NCBI RefSeq assembly: GCF_003590835.1
Contig: NZ_QYUQ01000002.1
Coordinates: 3,286,001 to 3,350,000, forward strand
Source: Noviherbaspirillum sedimenti
GTDB taxonomy: Bacteria > Pseudomonadota > Gammaproteobacteria > Burkholderiales > Burkholderiaceae_D
Length of the DNA: 64,000 bases
Reading direction: 5' to 3'
In this document: piece after piece, positions 1 to 9,062 of the stretch
Layout of the letters: every line of letters starts with the position of its first letter
Numbering within the stretch: position 1 is the first letter of the stretch
Program-made: the position numbers and the translations under genes
The notes under the pieces: model-generated
The model's database searches: none
What the model was told of the DNA's origin: nothing
The model's input: only the letters and a program-made list of their open reading frames with translations

Positions 1-2
1 AG

Positions 3-686
3 GCGGGTACCTTGACCGCCATTGTCGGCCCGAACGGCGCTGGCAAGACCACCTATTTCAACCTGATTTCCGGCCAGCTGACGGCTTCAACCGGGCAAGT
101 CCTGTTGCATGGCAAGGACATCTCCCATCTGCAGGCTTCGGCGCGCATGCATGCCGGCCTGGGCCGCGCATTCCAGCTCACCAGCCTGTTCCCGCGCCTG
201 ACGGTGCTGGAAAACGTGCGCCTGGCGCTGCAATCGCGCCGCGAACTGGGTCTGGACATGTGGCATATCTGGAGCGACCACAAGGACCTGATCACGCGCG
301 CCGAGGAAGTTCTCGAAACGGTCGCATTGGCCAACAAGCGCAACATCTACGCCGCGGCACTGCCGCATGGCGACCAGCGCAAGCTGGAAGTGGGCTTGCT
401 GATGGCGCTGGACCCGTCGATCTACATGTTCGATGAGCCGACCGCCGGCATGAGCGTCGATGAAGTGCCGGTGATCCTGGACCTGATTCGCGGCCTCAAA
501 GCCAAGAGCGACAAGACCATCCTGCTGGTCGAGCACAAGATGGATGTGGTGCGCGAACTGGCCGACCGCATCATCGTGCTGCACAACGGAACCCTGATGG
601 CCGATGGTGAACCGGAAGCGGTGATCGCCTCGCCTGTCGTTCAACAAGCCTACCTCGGTCTTGCGCCGGTTGGAGAAGCCGCATGA
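3..686 (+). CDS. livG: Branched-chain amino-acid-type ABC transporter ATPase, LivG-like (5' end outside window)
   Basis: This is one of two cytoplasmic ATPases that would power a LivHM-type permease pair. The visible part begins just before Walker A (GPNGAGKTT). It then shows a degenerate signature (HGDQRKLEVGL in place of LSGGQ, as is common in LivG), Walker B (YMFDEPTAGM) and the H-loop (LLVEHKMD). The frame stays open through the left edge, and LivG proteins normally carry about 25-30 residues before Walker A. The TTG at 12 is therefore not taken as the start and the gene is called partial. It overlaps the next ATPase gene by 4 bp (ATGA), so the two are co-translated. The family call is firm; the substrate is unknown and could be amino acids, amides, urea or aromatic acids. 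Confidence 0.93.
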   Translation, partial: AGTLTAIVGPNGAGKTTYFNLISGQLTASTGQVLLHGKDISHLQASARMHAGLGRAFQLTSLFPRLTVLENVRLALQSRRELGLDMWHIWSDHKDLITRAEEVLETVALANKRNIYAAALPHGDQRKLEVGLLMALDPSIYMFDEPTAGMSVDEVPVILDLIRGLKAKSDKTILLVEHKMDVVRELADRIIVLHNGTLMADGEPEAVIASPVVQQAYLGLAPVGEAA

Positions 687-1420
687 ATGCACCCCTGTTG
701 AAACTCGAAGGCGTCAATACGCACATCGGTCCCTATCACATCCTGCACGGCGTCGACCTGCAGGTGCCGCGCGGCCAGATGACCATGCTGCTGGGGCGTA
801 ATGGCGCCGGCAAGTCCACTGCCCTGCGCACCATCATGGGCCTGTGGCAGGCATCCAAAGGCAAGATTACCTTTGACGGTGTCGACATCACCAAGACACC
901 GACGCCCGATATTTCCCGCGCAGGCATCGCCTACGTACCGGAAAACATGGGGATTTTCTCCGACCTGACCGTGCGTGAAAACATGATCCTCGCCGCGCGC
1001 GGCGCCAGCAGCGTCGAAGACATCGACCAGAAGCGCCTGGACTGGATCTTTTCGCTGTTTCCGGCAATGAAGAAATTCTGGGAGCATCCTGCCGGCAAGC
1101 TGTCCGGTGGCCAGAAACAGATGCTGGCGGTCTCGCGCGCGATCGTCGAGCCGCGCAAGCTGTTGCTGATCGACGAACCCAGCAAGGGCCTGGCACCGGC
1201 GATCATCGCCAACATGATTTCGGCGTTCCGCGAACTCAAGCAGACCGACACCACGATCCTGCTGGTGGAACAGAACTTCAACTTTGCCAAGCAGCTGGGC
1301 GACACGGTGGCCGTGATGGATAACGGCAAGATCGTGCACCGCGGCCTGATGGCAGAACTGGCTGAGGACGAAGCGCTGCAAACACAGCTGCTCGGCCTTT
1401 CCCTGAACGCTCACCAATGA
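683..1420 (+). CDS. livF: Branched-chain amino-acid-type ABC transporter ATPase, LivF-like
   Basis: This is the second ATPase of the Liv-type importer, 245 aa, normal for LivF. Walker A is GRNGAGKST, the signature is LSGGQKQM, Walker B is LLLIDEPSKGL, and the switch region reads VEQN with Gln in place of His, typical of LivF. The ATG overlaps the stop of the preceding ATPase gene by 4 bp. The first permease gene follows after a 7-bp gap. The order ATPase-ATPase-permease-permease differs from E. coli livKHMGF but is common in Burkholderiales. The substrate cannot be read from the ATPase. Confidence 0.94.
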   Translation: MNAPLLKLEGVNTHIGPYHILHGVDLQVPRGQMTMLLGRNGAGKSTALRTIMGLWQASKGKITFDGVDITKTPTPDISRAGIAYVPENMGIFSDLTVRENMILAARGASSVEDIDQKRLDWIFSLFPAMKKFWEHPAGKLSGGQKQMLAVSRAIVEPRKLLLIDEPSKGLAPAIIANMISAFRELKQTDTTILLVEQNFNFAKQLGDTVAVMDNGKIVHRGLMAELAEDEALQTQLLGLSLNAHQ

Positions 1421-1427
1421 GGAAATC

Positions 1428-2459
1428 ATGAGCACAGCTGAACTTCCCATTGCAAAAAAAGCCGTCCAGACGGCGGCAATTCCGAAAAAGCAGATCGACT
1501 GGATCCCGCTATTGCTGACGCCGGTTCTGGCATTGGCGGCGCTGCCTTTCATCAGCCCTTCGACCTGGCTGACCCTGACCATCGCCGGCCTCGCGATGGG
1601 CATGATCATCTTCGTCATCGCCTCCGGCCTGACCCTGATCTTCGGCTTGATGGATGTGCTGAACTTCGGCCATGGCCTGTTCATCGCGCTAGGCGGCTAT
1701 GTTGCCTATTCCGTGCTGGGCGTGCTATCCGGCTGGGTCGCTGCGGATAGCATGCTGCTCAATATCGGCGCGATCATGGTCGCCATCGTGGCAGCCATGG
1801 TGGTCTCCGGCCTGGTCGGCTGGGTATTCGAACGGGTCCTGGTGCGCCGTGTGTATGGCCTGCACCTGATGCAAATCCTGATTACCATGGGCGGCATGGT
1901 GGTTGGCGAGGAGCTGATCAAGGTGATCTGGGGCGCTGCGCAGATGCCCATGGCCGTGCCGACTACCCTGCTGGGTAGCGGTGAATTCCTCGGCGTTCCG
2001 TTCGAGAAATACCGCATCTTTGCCGTGGTGATCGGCCTGATCGTGTTTGCCATCATGATGCTGGTGCTGAACCGTACCAAGCTTGGCTTGCTGATCCGCG
2101 CCGGCGTGCAGGATGCCGAAATGGTGGAAAGTCTTGGCTACCGCATCAAGTCCCTGTTCGTCGGCGTGTTCGTCACCGGTACCGCACTGGCGGGGCTGGG
2201 CGGCGTGCTGTGGGGGCTGTACCAGCAAGGGCTGACGCCACAGATGGGTGCAGGCGTCAACGTCCTGATCTTCATCGTGATCATTATCGGTGGCCTGGGT
2301 TCTACCGGCGGCTCTTTCATCGGCGCCATGCTGGTTGGCTTGCTGGCCAACTACACCGGTTATCTGACGCCGAAAGTGGCTCTCGTTTCCAATATCCTGT
2401 TGATGGTCGCAATTCTCGTATGGCGTCCAAACGGTATCTATAAGGTGACCAACCGATGA
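1428..2459 (+). CDS. livH: Branched-chain amino-acid-type ABC transporter permease, LivH-like
   Basis: This is an inner-membrane permease subunit of 343 aa with about eight to nine hydrophobic segments from residue 25 onward. The family landmarks are LTLIFGLMDVLNFGHG near residues 65-80 and GGLGSTGGSFIGA in the C-terminal third. The N-terminus is longer than in E. coli LivH (308 aa) by a Lys-rich cytoplasmic stretch. It follows livF by 7 bp and overlaps livM by 4 bp (ATGA), so all four genes form one translationally coupled operon. Family confidence is high; the transported compound is unknown. Confidence 0.92.
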   Translation: MSTAELPIAKKAVQTAAIPKKQIDWIPLLLTPVLALAALPFISPSTWLTLTIAGLAMGMIIFVIASGLTLIFGLMDVLNFGHGLFIALGGYVAYSVLGVLSGWVAADSMLLNIGAIMVAIVAAMVVSGLVGWVFERVLVRRVYGLHLMQILITMGGMVVGEELIKVIWGAAQMPMAVPTTLLGSGEFLGVPFEKYRIFAVVIGLIVFAIMMLVLNRTKLGLLIRAGVQDAEMVESLGYRIKSLFVGVFVTGTALAGLGGVLWGLYQQGLTPQMGAGVNVLIFIVIIIGGLGSTGGSFIGAMLVGLLANYTGYLTPKVALVSNILLMVAILVWRPNGIYKVTNR

Positions 2460-3526
2460 TCTCGCGCATTCTTTCCTCCGATTTTCCGCGCAGCCGCGTG
2501 CTGTCCGGATTGTTGATCCTGATTTTGCTGGGTCTGGCATTCGCACCATTTTTGTTCCCCGGAGCAAAGGCGCTGAATGTCGCCGCCAAAATCCTGATCT
2601 TTATCGTTCTGATTGCCAGCTTTGACTTGTTGCTAGGCTACACGGGGATATTTTCCTTTGCCCACACCATGTTTTTCGGGATCGGTGCTTACGGTGTCGC
2701 CATCGCAAGTAGCCGCATGGGTGCGGGCTGGGACAGTCTCTTCATCGGCATGGGCGGCGCGCTTGCCCTGTCGCTGATCCTGTCACTGGTGATTGGCCTG
2801 ATGTCGCTGCGGGTGCGGGCGTTGTTTTACGCCATGATCACCCTGGCAGTGGCAACCGCCTTTCTGACGCTGGCATCGCAAATGTCGGAACTCACAGGCG
2901 GTGACGACGGCTTGAACTTCAAGCTGCCGGATGTATTCTCTCCGGGAACCAGCTTCCTGGAAAATCCGGTGCTGGGCGTTGCCATCAATGGCCGCCTGCT
3001 GACCTACTACGTGCTGTTCGTGATGGCAGTCGTGCTGTTCCTGGCAATGCTGCGTATCGTGAACTCGCCGTTTGGTCGCGTCTTGCAGGCGATCCGTGAA
3101 AATGACTTCCGTGCGGAAGCCATTGGCTACCGGATCGTGATCTTCCGGATCTGGTCGAATATCCTGGGCGCCCTGTTTGCCACCATGGCCGGCTGCATGC
3201 TGGCGATGTGGTTGCGCTATAACGGCCCGGACACGTCGCTATCGTTCAACATCATGGTTAATATTTTGTTGATCATCGTGATTGGCGGAATGGGATCGAT
3301 GTATGGCGCTTTGGCCGGGACGACGATCTTCCTGCTTGCCGAAAACTATCTGCAAGATTTGATGAAGGTAGTTCATACAGCGACCGCAGAGATTCCATTC
3401 GTCTCGCACCTGTTCGATCCCGATCGCTGGATTCTCTGGCTGGGCGTGATGTTCATCCTGTCGGTGTATTTCCTGCCGATGGGTATTGTTGGCAAGCTGC
3501 GCCTGCGTGCCCTGCGCAAGAAGTAG
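2456..3526 (+). CDS. livM: Branched-chain amino-acid-type ABC transporter permease, LivM-like
   Basis: This is the second inner-membrane permease, 356 aa. It has the LivM-type pattern of repeated hydrophobic segments, the SFDLLLGYTGIFSFAHTMF stretch at about residues 50-70, the conserved FGRVLQAIRENDFRAEAIGY loop on the cytoplasmic side, and GGMGSMYGALAG near the C-terminus. It is the last transporter gene of the operon. The alpha/beta hydrolase that follows starts 2 bp after its stop, so that gene is probably co-transcribed and may act on the imported compound (inference). No periplasmic binding protein is visible here; it would lie upstream of the window or elsewhere. Confidence 0.92.
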   Translation: MISRILSSDFPRSRVLSGLLILILLGLAFAPFLFPGAKALNVAAKILIFIVLIASFDLLLGYTGIFSFAHTMFFGIGAYGVAIASSRMGAGWDSLFIGMGGALALSLILSLVIGLMSLRVRALFYAMITLAVATAFLTLASQMSELTGGDDGLNFKLPDVFSPGTSFLENPVLGVAINGRLLTYYVLFVMAVVLFLAMLRIVNSPFGRVLQAIRENDFRAEAIGYRIVIFRIWSNILGALFATMAGCMLAMWLRYNGPDTSLSFNIMVNILLIIVIGGMGSMYGALAGTTIFLLAENYLQDLMKVVHTATAEIPFVSHLFDPDRWILWLGVMFILSVYFLPMGIVGKLRLRALRKK

Positions 3527-3528
3527 GC

Positions 3529-4365
3529 ATGTCGCCAAGCTCGCACTACCTGCGTTGCCAGGGCCGTGAAATCCACTATGTCGAGTGGGGCGACAGAAAT
3601 GCCCCGCCGCTCATCATGTGGCACGGCCTGGCGCGCACCTGCCGGGATTTCGACGATCTCGCGCAGGCGTTGTGCGGCACTTACCGGATCATCGCGCCCG
3701 ACACCATCGGGCGCGGTTATTCCGAATGGAGCACCGCGCCAGAGCAGGAATACTGCCTGGCGTTCTACGCCCAGATTGCCCAAGCCCTGTTCGACCAGCT
3801 CGGTATCGCGCGTGCGCGCTGGGTCGGCACCTCGATGGGCGGCGCCATCGGCACCCGTGCCGCGGCCACCACGCTCAAAGGGCGCATCAGTCACCTGGTA
3901 TTGAACGATAATGGCCCGATGCTGGCACTCGCGGCGCTCGAGCGCATCAAGGCGTACGCCGGCAACCCGCCGCAATTCGATACCGTCTCCGAACTGGAAG
4001 CCTATCTGCGCAAGGTGTACCTGCCTTACGGCTGGCAAAGCGATGCACAGTGGCGTCGCATGACGGAAACCTCGACGCGCCGTCTGCCCAACGGCAAGAT
4101 CACCACGCATTACGATCCTGCCATGGTGCGCCAGTTCTTCGTGCACCCGACCGATTACCGTACCTGGGAATTCTACGACCAGCTCGACATGCCGACCCTA
4201 GTATTGCGCGGTGAAAGCTCCGACCTCTTGCTGCAGGACGTGGTCGATGAAATGACCCGGCGCGGTCCGTGCGCGCAGGCGGCCATCATTCCTGGCTGCG
4301 GCCACGCGCCGTGCCTGAACGTGCCGGAACAGATCGAGATCGTGCGCAGCTTCCTGGCGCGCTGA
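3529..4365 (+). CDS. Alpha/beta hydrolase
   Basis: This is a cytoplasmic serine hydrolase of 278 aa with no signal peptide. The fold landmarks are the oxyanion-hole segment MWHGLAR (about residues 30-36), the nucleophile elbow GTSMGG with Ser102, an Asp in RGESSDLL near residue 228, and the catalytic His in GCGHAP near residue 263. It begins 2 bp after livM and so is probably translated from the same mRNA. That suggests it hydrolyses an ester, lactone or amide delivered by the transporter (inference). Sequence alone does not separate esterase, lactonase or C-C hydrolase roles. Confidence 0.88.
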   Translation: MSPSSHYLRCQGREIHYVEWGDRNAPPLIMWHGLARTCRDFDDLAQALCGTYRIIAPDTIGRGYSEWSTAPEQEYCLAFYAQIAQALFDQLGIARARWVGTSMGGAIGTRAAATTLKGRISHLVLNDNGPMLALAALERIKAYAGNPPQFDTVSELEAYLRKVYLPYGWQSDAQWRRMTETSTRRLPNGKITTHYDPAMVRQFFVHPTDYRTWEFYDQLDMPTLVLRGESSDLLLQDVVDEMTRRGPCAQAAIIPGCGHAPCLNVPEQIEIVRSFLAR

Positions 4366-4505
4366 GGCTGCGCCGCGGTCTGCCTGCGCCATTTTCCCGC
4401 TGCCCAGGCATTGAGGAAGGAAATTTCCTTTCAGAAATGTTGCTGCCGCCAGGCTCCCTCTTTTGCGTTAAACTCGTAGTCTTTTACTGCAAGAGACTGC
4501 CCGCC

Positions 4506-5723
4506 ATGTGGACTGCCAGCCGCGCCCCCGACCTGAAAACCGTATTGATCGCCAGCGGCCTCGTGCTGACCCTGGCGATGGGTGTGCGTCATGGCTTCGG
4601 CTTCTGGCTGCAGCCGATTTCGCAAGCCAATGGCTGGACGCGTGAAACCTTCTCGCTGGCCATGGCCCTGCAAAACCTGATGTGGGGCGCGTTTGGTCCT
4701 TTCGCCGGCATGGCTGCCGACAGGTTCGGCACCGCCCGCGTGGTCATCGTCGGGGCCCTGCTGTATGCGGCCAGCCTGTTGTGGATGGCGTTGGTGACGC
4801 AGCCGACCCTGTTCGTACTCGGCGCCGGCACGCTCGGCGGCGCAGCGCTCGCCTGTACCGCTTTCGGCGTCGTCAGCGGCATCGTCGGCCGTGTCGCTCC
4901 GGCGGAAAAGCGTTCCTGGGCTTTCGGTATCTCCGGCGCGGCCGGTTCGTTCGGCCAGTTCGTGCTGATGCCGATCGAGCAGCAGCTGATATCCGCCACC
5001 GGCTGGCAAAATGCCTTTTACCTGCTGGCGGCGCTGTTGCTGCTGGTGATGCTGCCGATGGCCTGGTACCTGCGCGAGCCGGTGTATGCCGACCATGGCG
5101 GCCACCAGCAAAGCATCGGCGAGGCGATCCGCGAAGCCTTCGCTTACAAACCCTTCCTGCTGCTGGTGGCCGGCTATTTCGTGTGCGGCTTCCAAGTGGT
5201 GTTCATCGGCGTGCACCTGCCCGCCTACCTGCAGGACAAGGGCATGATGGACCCCAACGTGGCAGTGATCGCGCTGGCGCTGATCGGCTTGTTCAACATC
5301 TTTGGATCCTACTACGCCGGCAAGTTGGGGGGCAGGCTGCCCAAACGCTACCTGCTGTCTTCCATTTACATCACCCGCACGGTGGTGATCGCCCTGTTCC
5401 TGCTGGCGCCCTTGTCCTCGGCGTCGGTGTACGTGTTCTCTGCGGCGATGGGCTTGTTGTGGCTCTCCACCGTGCCGCTCACCAATGGCGTGGTGGCCGG
5501 CATCTTTGGCGTGAAATACATGTCGATGCTGTCCGGCTTCGTGTTCTTTTCACACCAGGTCGGCAGCTTCCTCGGAGTCTGGCTGGGTGGCTACCTGTTC
5601 ACCAAAGAGGGGAGCTACAATACCGTGTGGATGATCACGATTGCGCTGGGCGTATTCGCCGCCGTAGTCAACCTGCCGATCAATGAAAAGGCCATCGTCC
5701 GCAAGCAGGTCACGGCGGCCTGA
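4506..5723 (+). CDS. MFS transporter (OFA/monocarboxylate-like)
   Basis: This is a major facilitator superfamily permease of 405 aa with about 12 hydrophobic segments. It carries the first-loop motif MAADRFGTARVV and the N-terminal pattern GVRHGFGFWLQPIS, typical of the oxalate/formate-antiporter and monocarboxylate-like branch. The frame is open well upstream, inside the hydrolase gene. ATG 4506 is chosen because the residues after it align with the first transmembrane helix and the upstream part looks non-coding. It lies 140 bp after the hydrolase, so it may have its own promoter. The substrate is not predictable; an organic acid is likely. Confidence 0.87.
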   Translation: MWTASRAPDLKTVLIASGLVLTLAMGVRHGFGFWLQPISQANGWTRETFSLAMALQNLMWGAFGPFAGMAADRFGTARVVIVGALLYAASLLWMALVTQPTLFVLGAGTLGGAALACTAFGVVSGIVGRVAPAEKRSWAFGISGAAGSFGQFVLMPIEQQLISATGWQNAFYLLAALLLLVMLPMAWYLREPVYADHGGHQQSIGEAIREAFAYKPFLLLVAGYFVCGFQVVFIGVHLPAYLQDKGMMDPNVAVIALALIGLFNIFGSYYAGKLGGRLPKRYLLSSIYITRTVVIALFLLAPLSSASVYVFSAAMGLLWLSTVPLTNGVVAGIFGVKYMSMLSGFVFFSHQVGSFLGVWLGGYLFTKEGSYNTVWMITIALGVFAAVVNLPINEKAIVRKQVTAA

Positions 5724-5784
5724 GGTGTCCTGCGCCTGGCGTGACCAGGCCGGAATGGATGGCAACGCAAATAGGGAGGTTCAG

Positions 5785-5922
5785 GTGAAAAAGCTGCCTG
5801 GCCGGCTACAAGGCCTACTCGCCATGATGCTGCTGGCCGTTGTGCTGGCGGCGGCCTTCATGGCTTACCTGCGGCCGTCCTTTGTGGTCGATCTGGCCAA
5901 CCGCATCATCCTGTGCATGTAG
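5785..5922 (+). CDS. Small single-span membrane protein (45 aa)
   Basis: A GTG start at 5785 is preceded by a strong AGGGAGG ribosome-binding site at 5773-5779. The product has a basic N-terminus, one hydrophobic helix (about residues 11-27) and a C-terminal tail reading VVDLANRIILCM. Longer readings that begin at 5683 run inside the MFS gene and lack a ribosome-binding site. Small proteins ending in a DLANR-x-LC pattern recur in Burkholderiales, from memory, but have no known function. It sits 47 bp before the DUF3717 gene and may share a transcript with it. Confidence 0.62.
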   Translation: MKKLPGRLQGLLAMMLLAVVLAAAFMAYLRPSFVVDLANRIILCM

Positions 5923-5969
5923 CTGCGGCAGCGCCGGGCGTACCGTGCGCACGGGCGTACAATAAGCGC

Positions 5970-6206
5970 ATGGATATTTCCCTCCCAGAACTGGAACAGG
6001 CAATCAATTACTGGCGCGCGCGCAAGCCTTCTGTGGGCGAGGAGTGCGCCTTGTCAGCGGAAGTCAGTGCACTGGCCAGGGTCTATGCGCTGATGATCTA
6101 CCATCGCACTGCGTACATTGCGCTGGCTGCTCTTGATCCGGTTGCACGCCAGCTGATCGAAATAGCGATCAACCAGCAGGCCAGGCTGGTGCAGGCAGGC
6201 GCGTAA
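5970..6206 (+). CDS. DUF3717 domain protein
   Basis: This is a 78-aa cytoplasmic protein beginning MDISLPELEQAINYWRAR. That N-terminal helix with the AIN-x-WR motif matches the betaproteobacterial DUF3717 family, whose members are about 70-80 aa and of unknown function. ATG 5970 is preferred over an upstream in-frame ATG at 5913, which would add a non-conserved stretch. The gene converges on the radical SAM gene, with only 8 bp between their stops and no clear terminator hairpin. Family assignment is good; the role is unknown. Confidence 0.75.
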   Translation: MDISLPELEQAINYWRARKPSVGEECALSAEVSALARVYALMIYHRTAYIALAALDPVARQLIEIAINQQARLVQAGA

Positions 6207-6214
6207 GCAAGCGC

Positions 6215-7723
6215 CTACGCCGCCAGGTGGCGCGCCTGCCGTTGCGGCAGCGATCCCTCGGTTTTCCTCGTTTCGGCAGCGGCTTTTTTCTGGATATGTT
6301 TCTTGTGCGCCTGGCCAGCGTAATCGCTGTCGAGCAAGGCTTGCGCCACTTCCGCCGGCACGCCCTGCTCCTGTAGCCACTTGCCCACCAGCGTCGCCAG
6401 GCGATCCAGCGCAATGCGATGGGTGGCATCGGTCTTCGCATACAGCCAGTCGGACAAGGCCATGAAGCGCGCGAAGGGCGTTTCGCCCAGGATTTGCGGC
6501 AGGGTATGGGCGAAGCGGCCGGAGTTCGCAATCATGTCCCAGTAGCGGGCAAAGCGCACCAGGCGCTGCATGTTGGAAAAATCGATACGGTCGGTGGCCA
6601 GGATGGTGTAGGGCGGATGGGCGTCGTAGACCATGCCGAAATCCTGCGTGTGGCGGATGATGGGCGTGCCGCGCAGGCGCTTCAAGATGCCGAACTGGAT
6701 CTCGTGCGGCTTGAGCGCATGCAACTGGTCGAAGCCGCGTGCGAAACTGTCGATATCCTCGCCCGGCAGGCCGGCGATCAGGTCCACATGCATGTGCGCG
6801 TGGCTATGTTCGACCAGCCAGCGGATATTTTCGGCGGCTTTCTCGTTGTTCTGCTTGCGGCTGACCAGGCTTTGCACTTCGGGGTTGAAGCTCTGGATGC
6901 CGATCTCGAATTGCAGGGTGCCCGGCGGGAATTTCAGGATGCCTTCCTTGAGCGCTTCCGGCAAGTGGTCCGGCACTACTTCGAAGTGGGCATACACCGG
7001 ATCCTCGGGATGGGCGGCCAGCTTGTCGAGGAAGAATTGCATGATCTTCAGGCTCGACTTGATGTTCAGGTTGAAGGTGCGGTCGACAAACTTGAACAGC
7101 CGCGCGCCGCGCGCATGCAGGCTTTCCAGTTGCCCCAGGAAGGCGTCGAGGTCGAATGGCCAGGCGGTCTTGTCCAGCGACGACAGGCAGAACTCGCACT
7201 TGAAGGGACAGCCGCGCGAGGCTTCCACGTACAGCGTGCGCTGGGCAATATCCTCGTCGCTGTAGAGATCGTAAGGCATGGCAATGTCCGCCAGCGGCGG
7301 CTGCACGCCGGCCTGCACCTTCATCAGCGGCTGCGGACCGTCGAGGATCTGCCGGCACAGGGCCGCAAAGCTGAAATCGCCCCAGCCGGTGATGACGTAA
7401 TCGGCCAGTTTGACGATTTCCTGCTCGTTGGTCTCATATGAGACTTCCGGGCCGCCCAGCACGATCTTTACTTCGGGCGCCACGCGCTTCAACATCGAGA
7501 CCACCCTGGCGCTTTCCTCGACATTCCAGATATAGATGCCCAGACCGATGATGCGCGGCTTTGAGGCCAGCAGCTTTTCGACGATTTCGCTGGTCTTGGT
7601 GCCGATGACGAATTCCTGCAGGCGCGTTTGTTCCCGCAGCGCGCCCATGTTGGCGAGCAAATAACGCAAGCCCAGCGAGGCATGGGTGTAGCGGGCGTTC
7701 AGGGTCGACAGCAGGATGCTCAT
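6215..7723 (-). CDS. B12-binding radical SAM protein with DUF4080-type C-terminus
   Basis: This is a cytoplasmic radical S-adenosylmethionine enzyme of 502 aa. The N-terminal ~120 residues form a cobalamin-binding-like Rossmann domain (IIGLGIYIWN, VLGGPEVSYE). The [4Fe-4S] motif CPFKCEFC follows at Cys172, Cys176 and Cys179. The TIM-barrel region contains HMHVDLIAGLPGED, the usual substrate/SAM strand. The C-terminal ~120 residues (beginning around the RFARYWDMIANS segment) match what DUF4080 members carry. The ATG at 7723 is used; an upstream in-frame start at 7759 adds a Pro/Ala stretch before the conserved MSILLSTLNARYTHASLGL. Members of this family are widespread and their reaction is not established; methylation or tRNA-type modification is only a guess. 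Confidence 0.88.
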   Translation of the reverse strand: MSILLSTLNARYTHASLGLRYLLANMGALREQTRLQEFVIGTKTSEIVEKLLASKPRIIGLGIYIWNVEESARVVSMLKRVAPEVKIVLGGPEVSYETNEQEIVKLADYVITGWGDFSFAALCRQILDGPQPLMKVQAGVQPPLADIAMPYDLYSDEDIAQRTLYVEASRGCPFKCEFCLSSLDKTAWPFDLDAFLGQLESLHARGARLFKFVDRTFNLNIKSSLKIMQFFLDKLAAHPEDPVYAHFEVVPDHLPEALKEGILKFPPGTLQFEIGIQSFNPEVQSLVSRKQNNEKAAENIRWLVEHSHAHMHVDLIAGLPGEDIDSFARGFDQLHALKPHEIQFGILKRLRGTPIIRHTQDFGMVYDAHPPYTILATDRIDFSNMQRLVRFARYWDMIANSGRFAHTLPQILGETPFARFMALSDWLYAKTDATHRIALDRLATLVGKWLQEQGVPAEVAQALLDSDYAGQAHKKHIQKKAAAETRKTEGSLPQRQARHLAA

Positions 7724-7870
7724 GGCGGGGGCGGCGGGCAGGCGGAACAAAAGCGCCATTCTACGCTGGATGGGCTGGCCTGGCGGCAGTCACTGCAAGC
7801 CTGGCGGCCGCCTGTACAGGGATACAAGGCGATTGCGATACACTAAGTTATTCCCGCCAGGAGAGAGCAC

Positions 7871-9025
7871 ATGGACATGAAAGCAAGCAATGACGTCAAC
7901 CCGCACCAGCACCGCATCGCGCTGGTCCTGCAGGGCGGCGGTGCGCTCGGGGTCTACCAGGCCGGCGTCTACCAGGCTATGCATGAACACCGGCTGACGC
8001 CGGACTGGGTGGTGGGCACTTCGATCGGCGCCATCAATGCCGCACTCATTGCCGGCAACCGGCCCGAGCACCGCCTGGCCCGCCTGCAGGAATTCTGGGA
8101 ACGGGTGGCGCATGGCGACGCCTTCGACATGAGCCAGGTCTCGGACGCGGCCCGGCAATTCAATATCAGGATGGCCACGCTGGATACCGTCATGCGCGGC
8201 GTCCCGGGGTTTTTTACGCCCCGAGGCTTGCATCCCTTCTCGCTCGGCCTGCCGGTTGATCCGGAACAGGCCGGCTTTTACGATACGGCGCCGCTGGTGC
8301 AAACCTTGCGCGAACTGGTCGATTTCGATTACCTGAACACGGCCAACGGCATGCGCCTGACAGTCGAGGCGGTGAAAGTCACCTGCGGCCGGCGCGCCGC
8401 ATTCGACAATCAGCAGCAGGCCATCGGTCCCGAGCATATCCTGGCCAGCGGTGCGCTGCCGCCGGGTTTTGCGCCGGTGCGCATCGATGGCGAACTGTAC
8501 TGGGACGGCGGCCTGTTTTCCAATACGCCGCTGGAAACCGTGCTGGACGATGCACCGCGCGTCGATACCCTGTGCTTCATGGTCGACTTGTGGAGCGCCG
8601 CCGGCGACGAGCCGACCACCATTGACGAGGTGGCGACGCGGCAAAAGGATGTGACGTTTGCCTCGCGCTCGAAAAACCACATCGAGCATTATCTCGAATT
8701 GCACAAGCTGCGTAGCCTGGTGCGCAAGCTGCATGGCGAGTTGCCGGAGGCGTGCCAGAAGCGCACGGCTTATGCGATGGAGGCGGTCGGCAGCGATTCC
8801 ACCATCCATATCGTGCGGCTGGCCTATTCCGGGCGCGACTGGCACATGGCGTCGAAGGACGTCAATTTTTCCCGGGGGTCCATCCGCTGGCGCTGGGAAC
8901 AGGGCTACCAGGATGCGATGCAGGCCATCCACCATCGCAGCTGGACTTCGTTCGTGCCGGCCGAAACCGGTATTGTCCTGCATGAAGTGGTACCTGACCG
9001 CGCCGAATCTGTCAGCGTGAAATAA
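7871..9025 (+). CDS. Patatin-like phospholipase with DUF3734 domain
   Basis: This is a 384-aa patatin-fold serine hydrolase. It shows the glycine-rich oxyanion loop QGGGALGVYQAG (residues ~18-29), the nucleophile elbow GTSIG (Ser about 55), and the dyad Asp in DGGLFSNTP (about residue 212). The C-terminal third is the DUF3734 extension (KNHIEHYLELHKLRSLV onward). ATG 7871 follows an AGGAGAG ribosome-binding site. The phasin gene follows after 314 bp. In Burkholderiales this type often lies among polyhydroxybutyrate genes, so lipid or PHB-granule turnover is plausible (inference). No signal peptide is visible. Confidence 0.87.
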   Translation: MDMKASNDVNPHQHRIALVLQGGGALGVYQAGVYQAMHEHRLTPDWVVGTSIGAINAALIAGNRPEHRLARLQEFWERVAHGDAFDMSQVSDAARQFNIRMATLDTVMRGVPGFFTPRGLHPFSLGLPVDPEQAGFYDTAPLVQTLRELVDFDYLNTANGMRLTVEAVKVTCGRRAAFDNQQQAIGPEHILASGALPPGFAPVRIDGELYWDGGLFSNTPLETVLDDAPRVDTLCFMVDLWSAAGDEPTTIDEVATRQKDVTFASRSKNHIEHYLELHKLRSLVRKLHGELPEACQKRTAYAMEAVGSDSTIHIVRLAYSGRDWHMASKDVNFSRGSIRWRWEQGYQDAMQAIHHRSWTSFVPAETGIVLHEVVPDRAESVSVK

Positions 9026-9062
9026 GCCAGCGTGTTTTAACCCGCATGCCCGCCGCGACTTC

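Noticed and set aside
4269..4505. N-terminal extension of the MFS transporter
   Set aside because: It overlaps the hydrolase gene in another frame and lacks family resemblance; ATG 4506 fits the family start.
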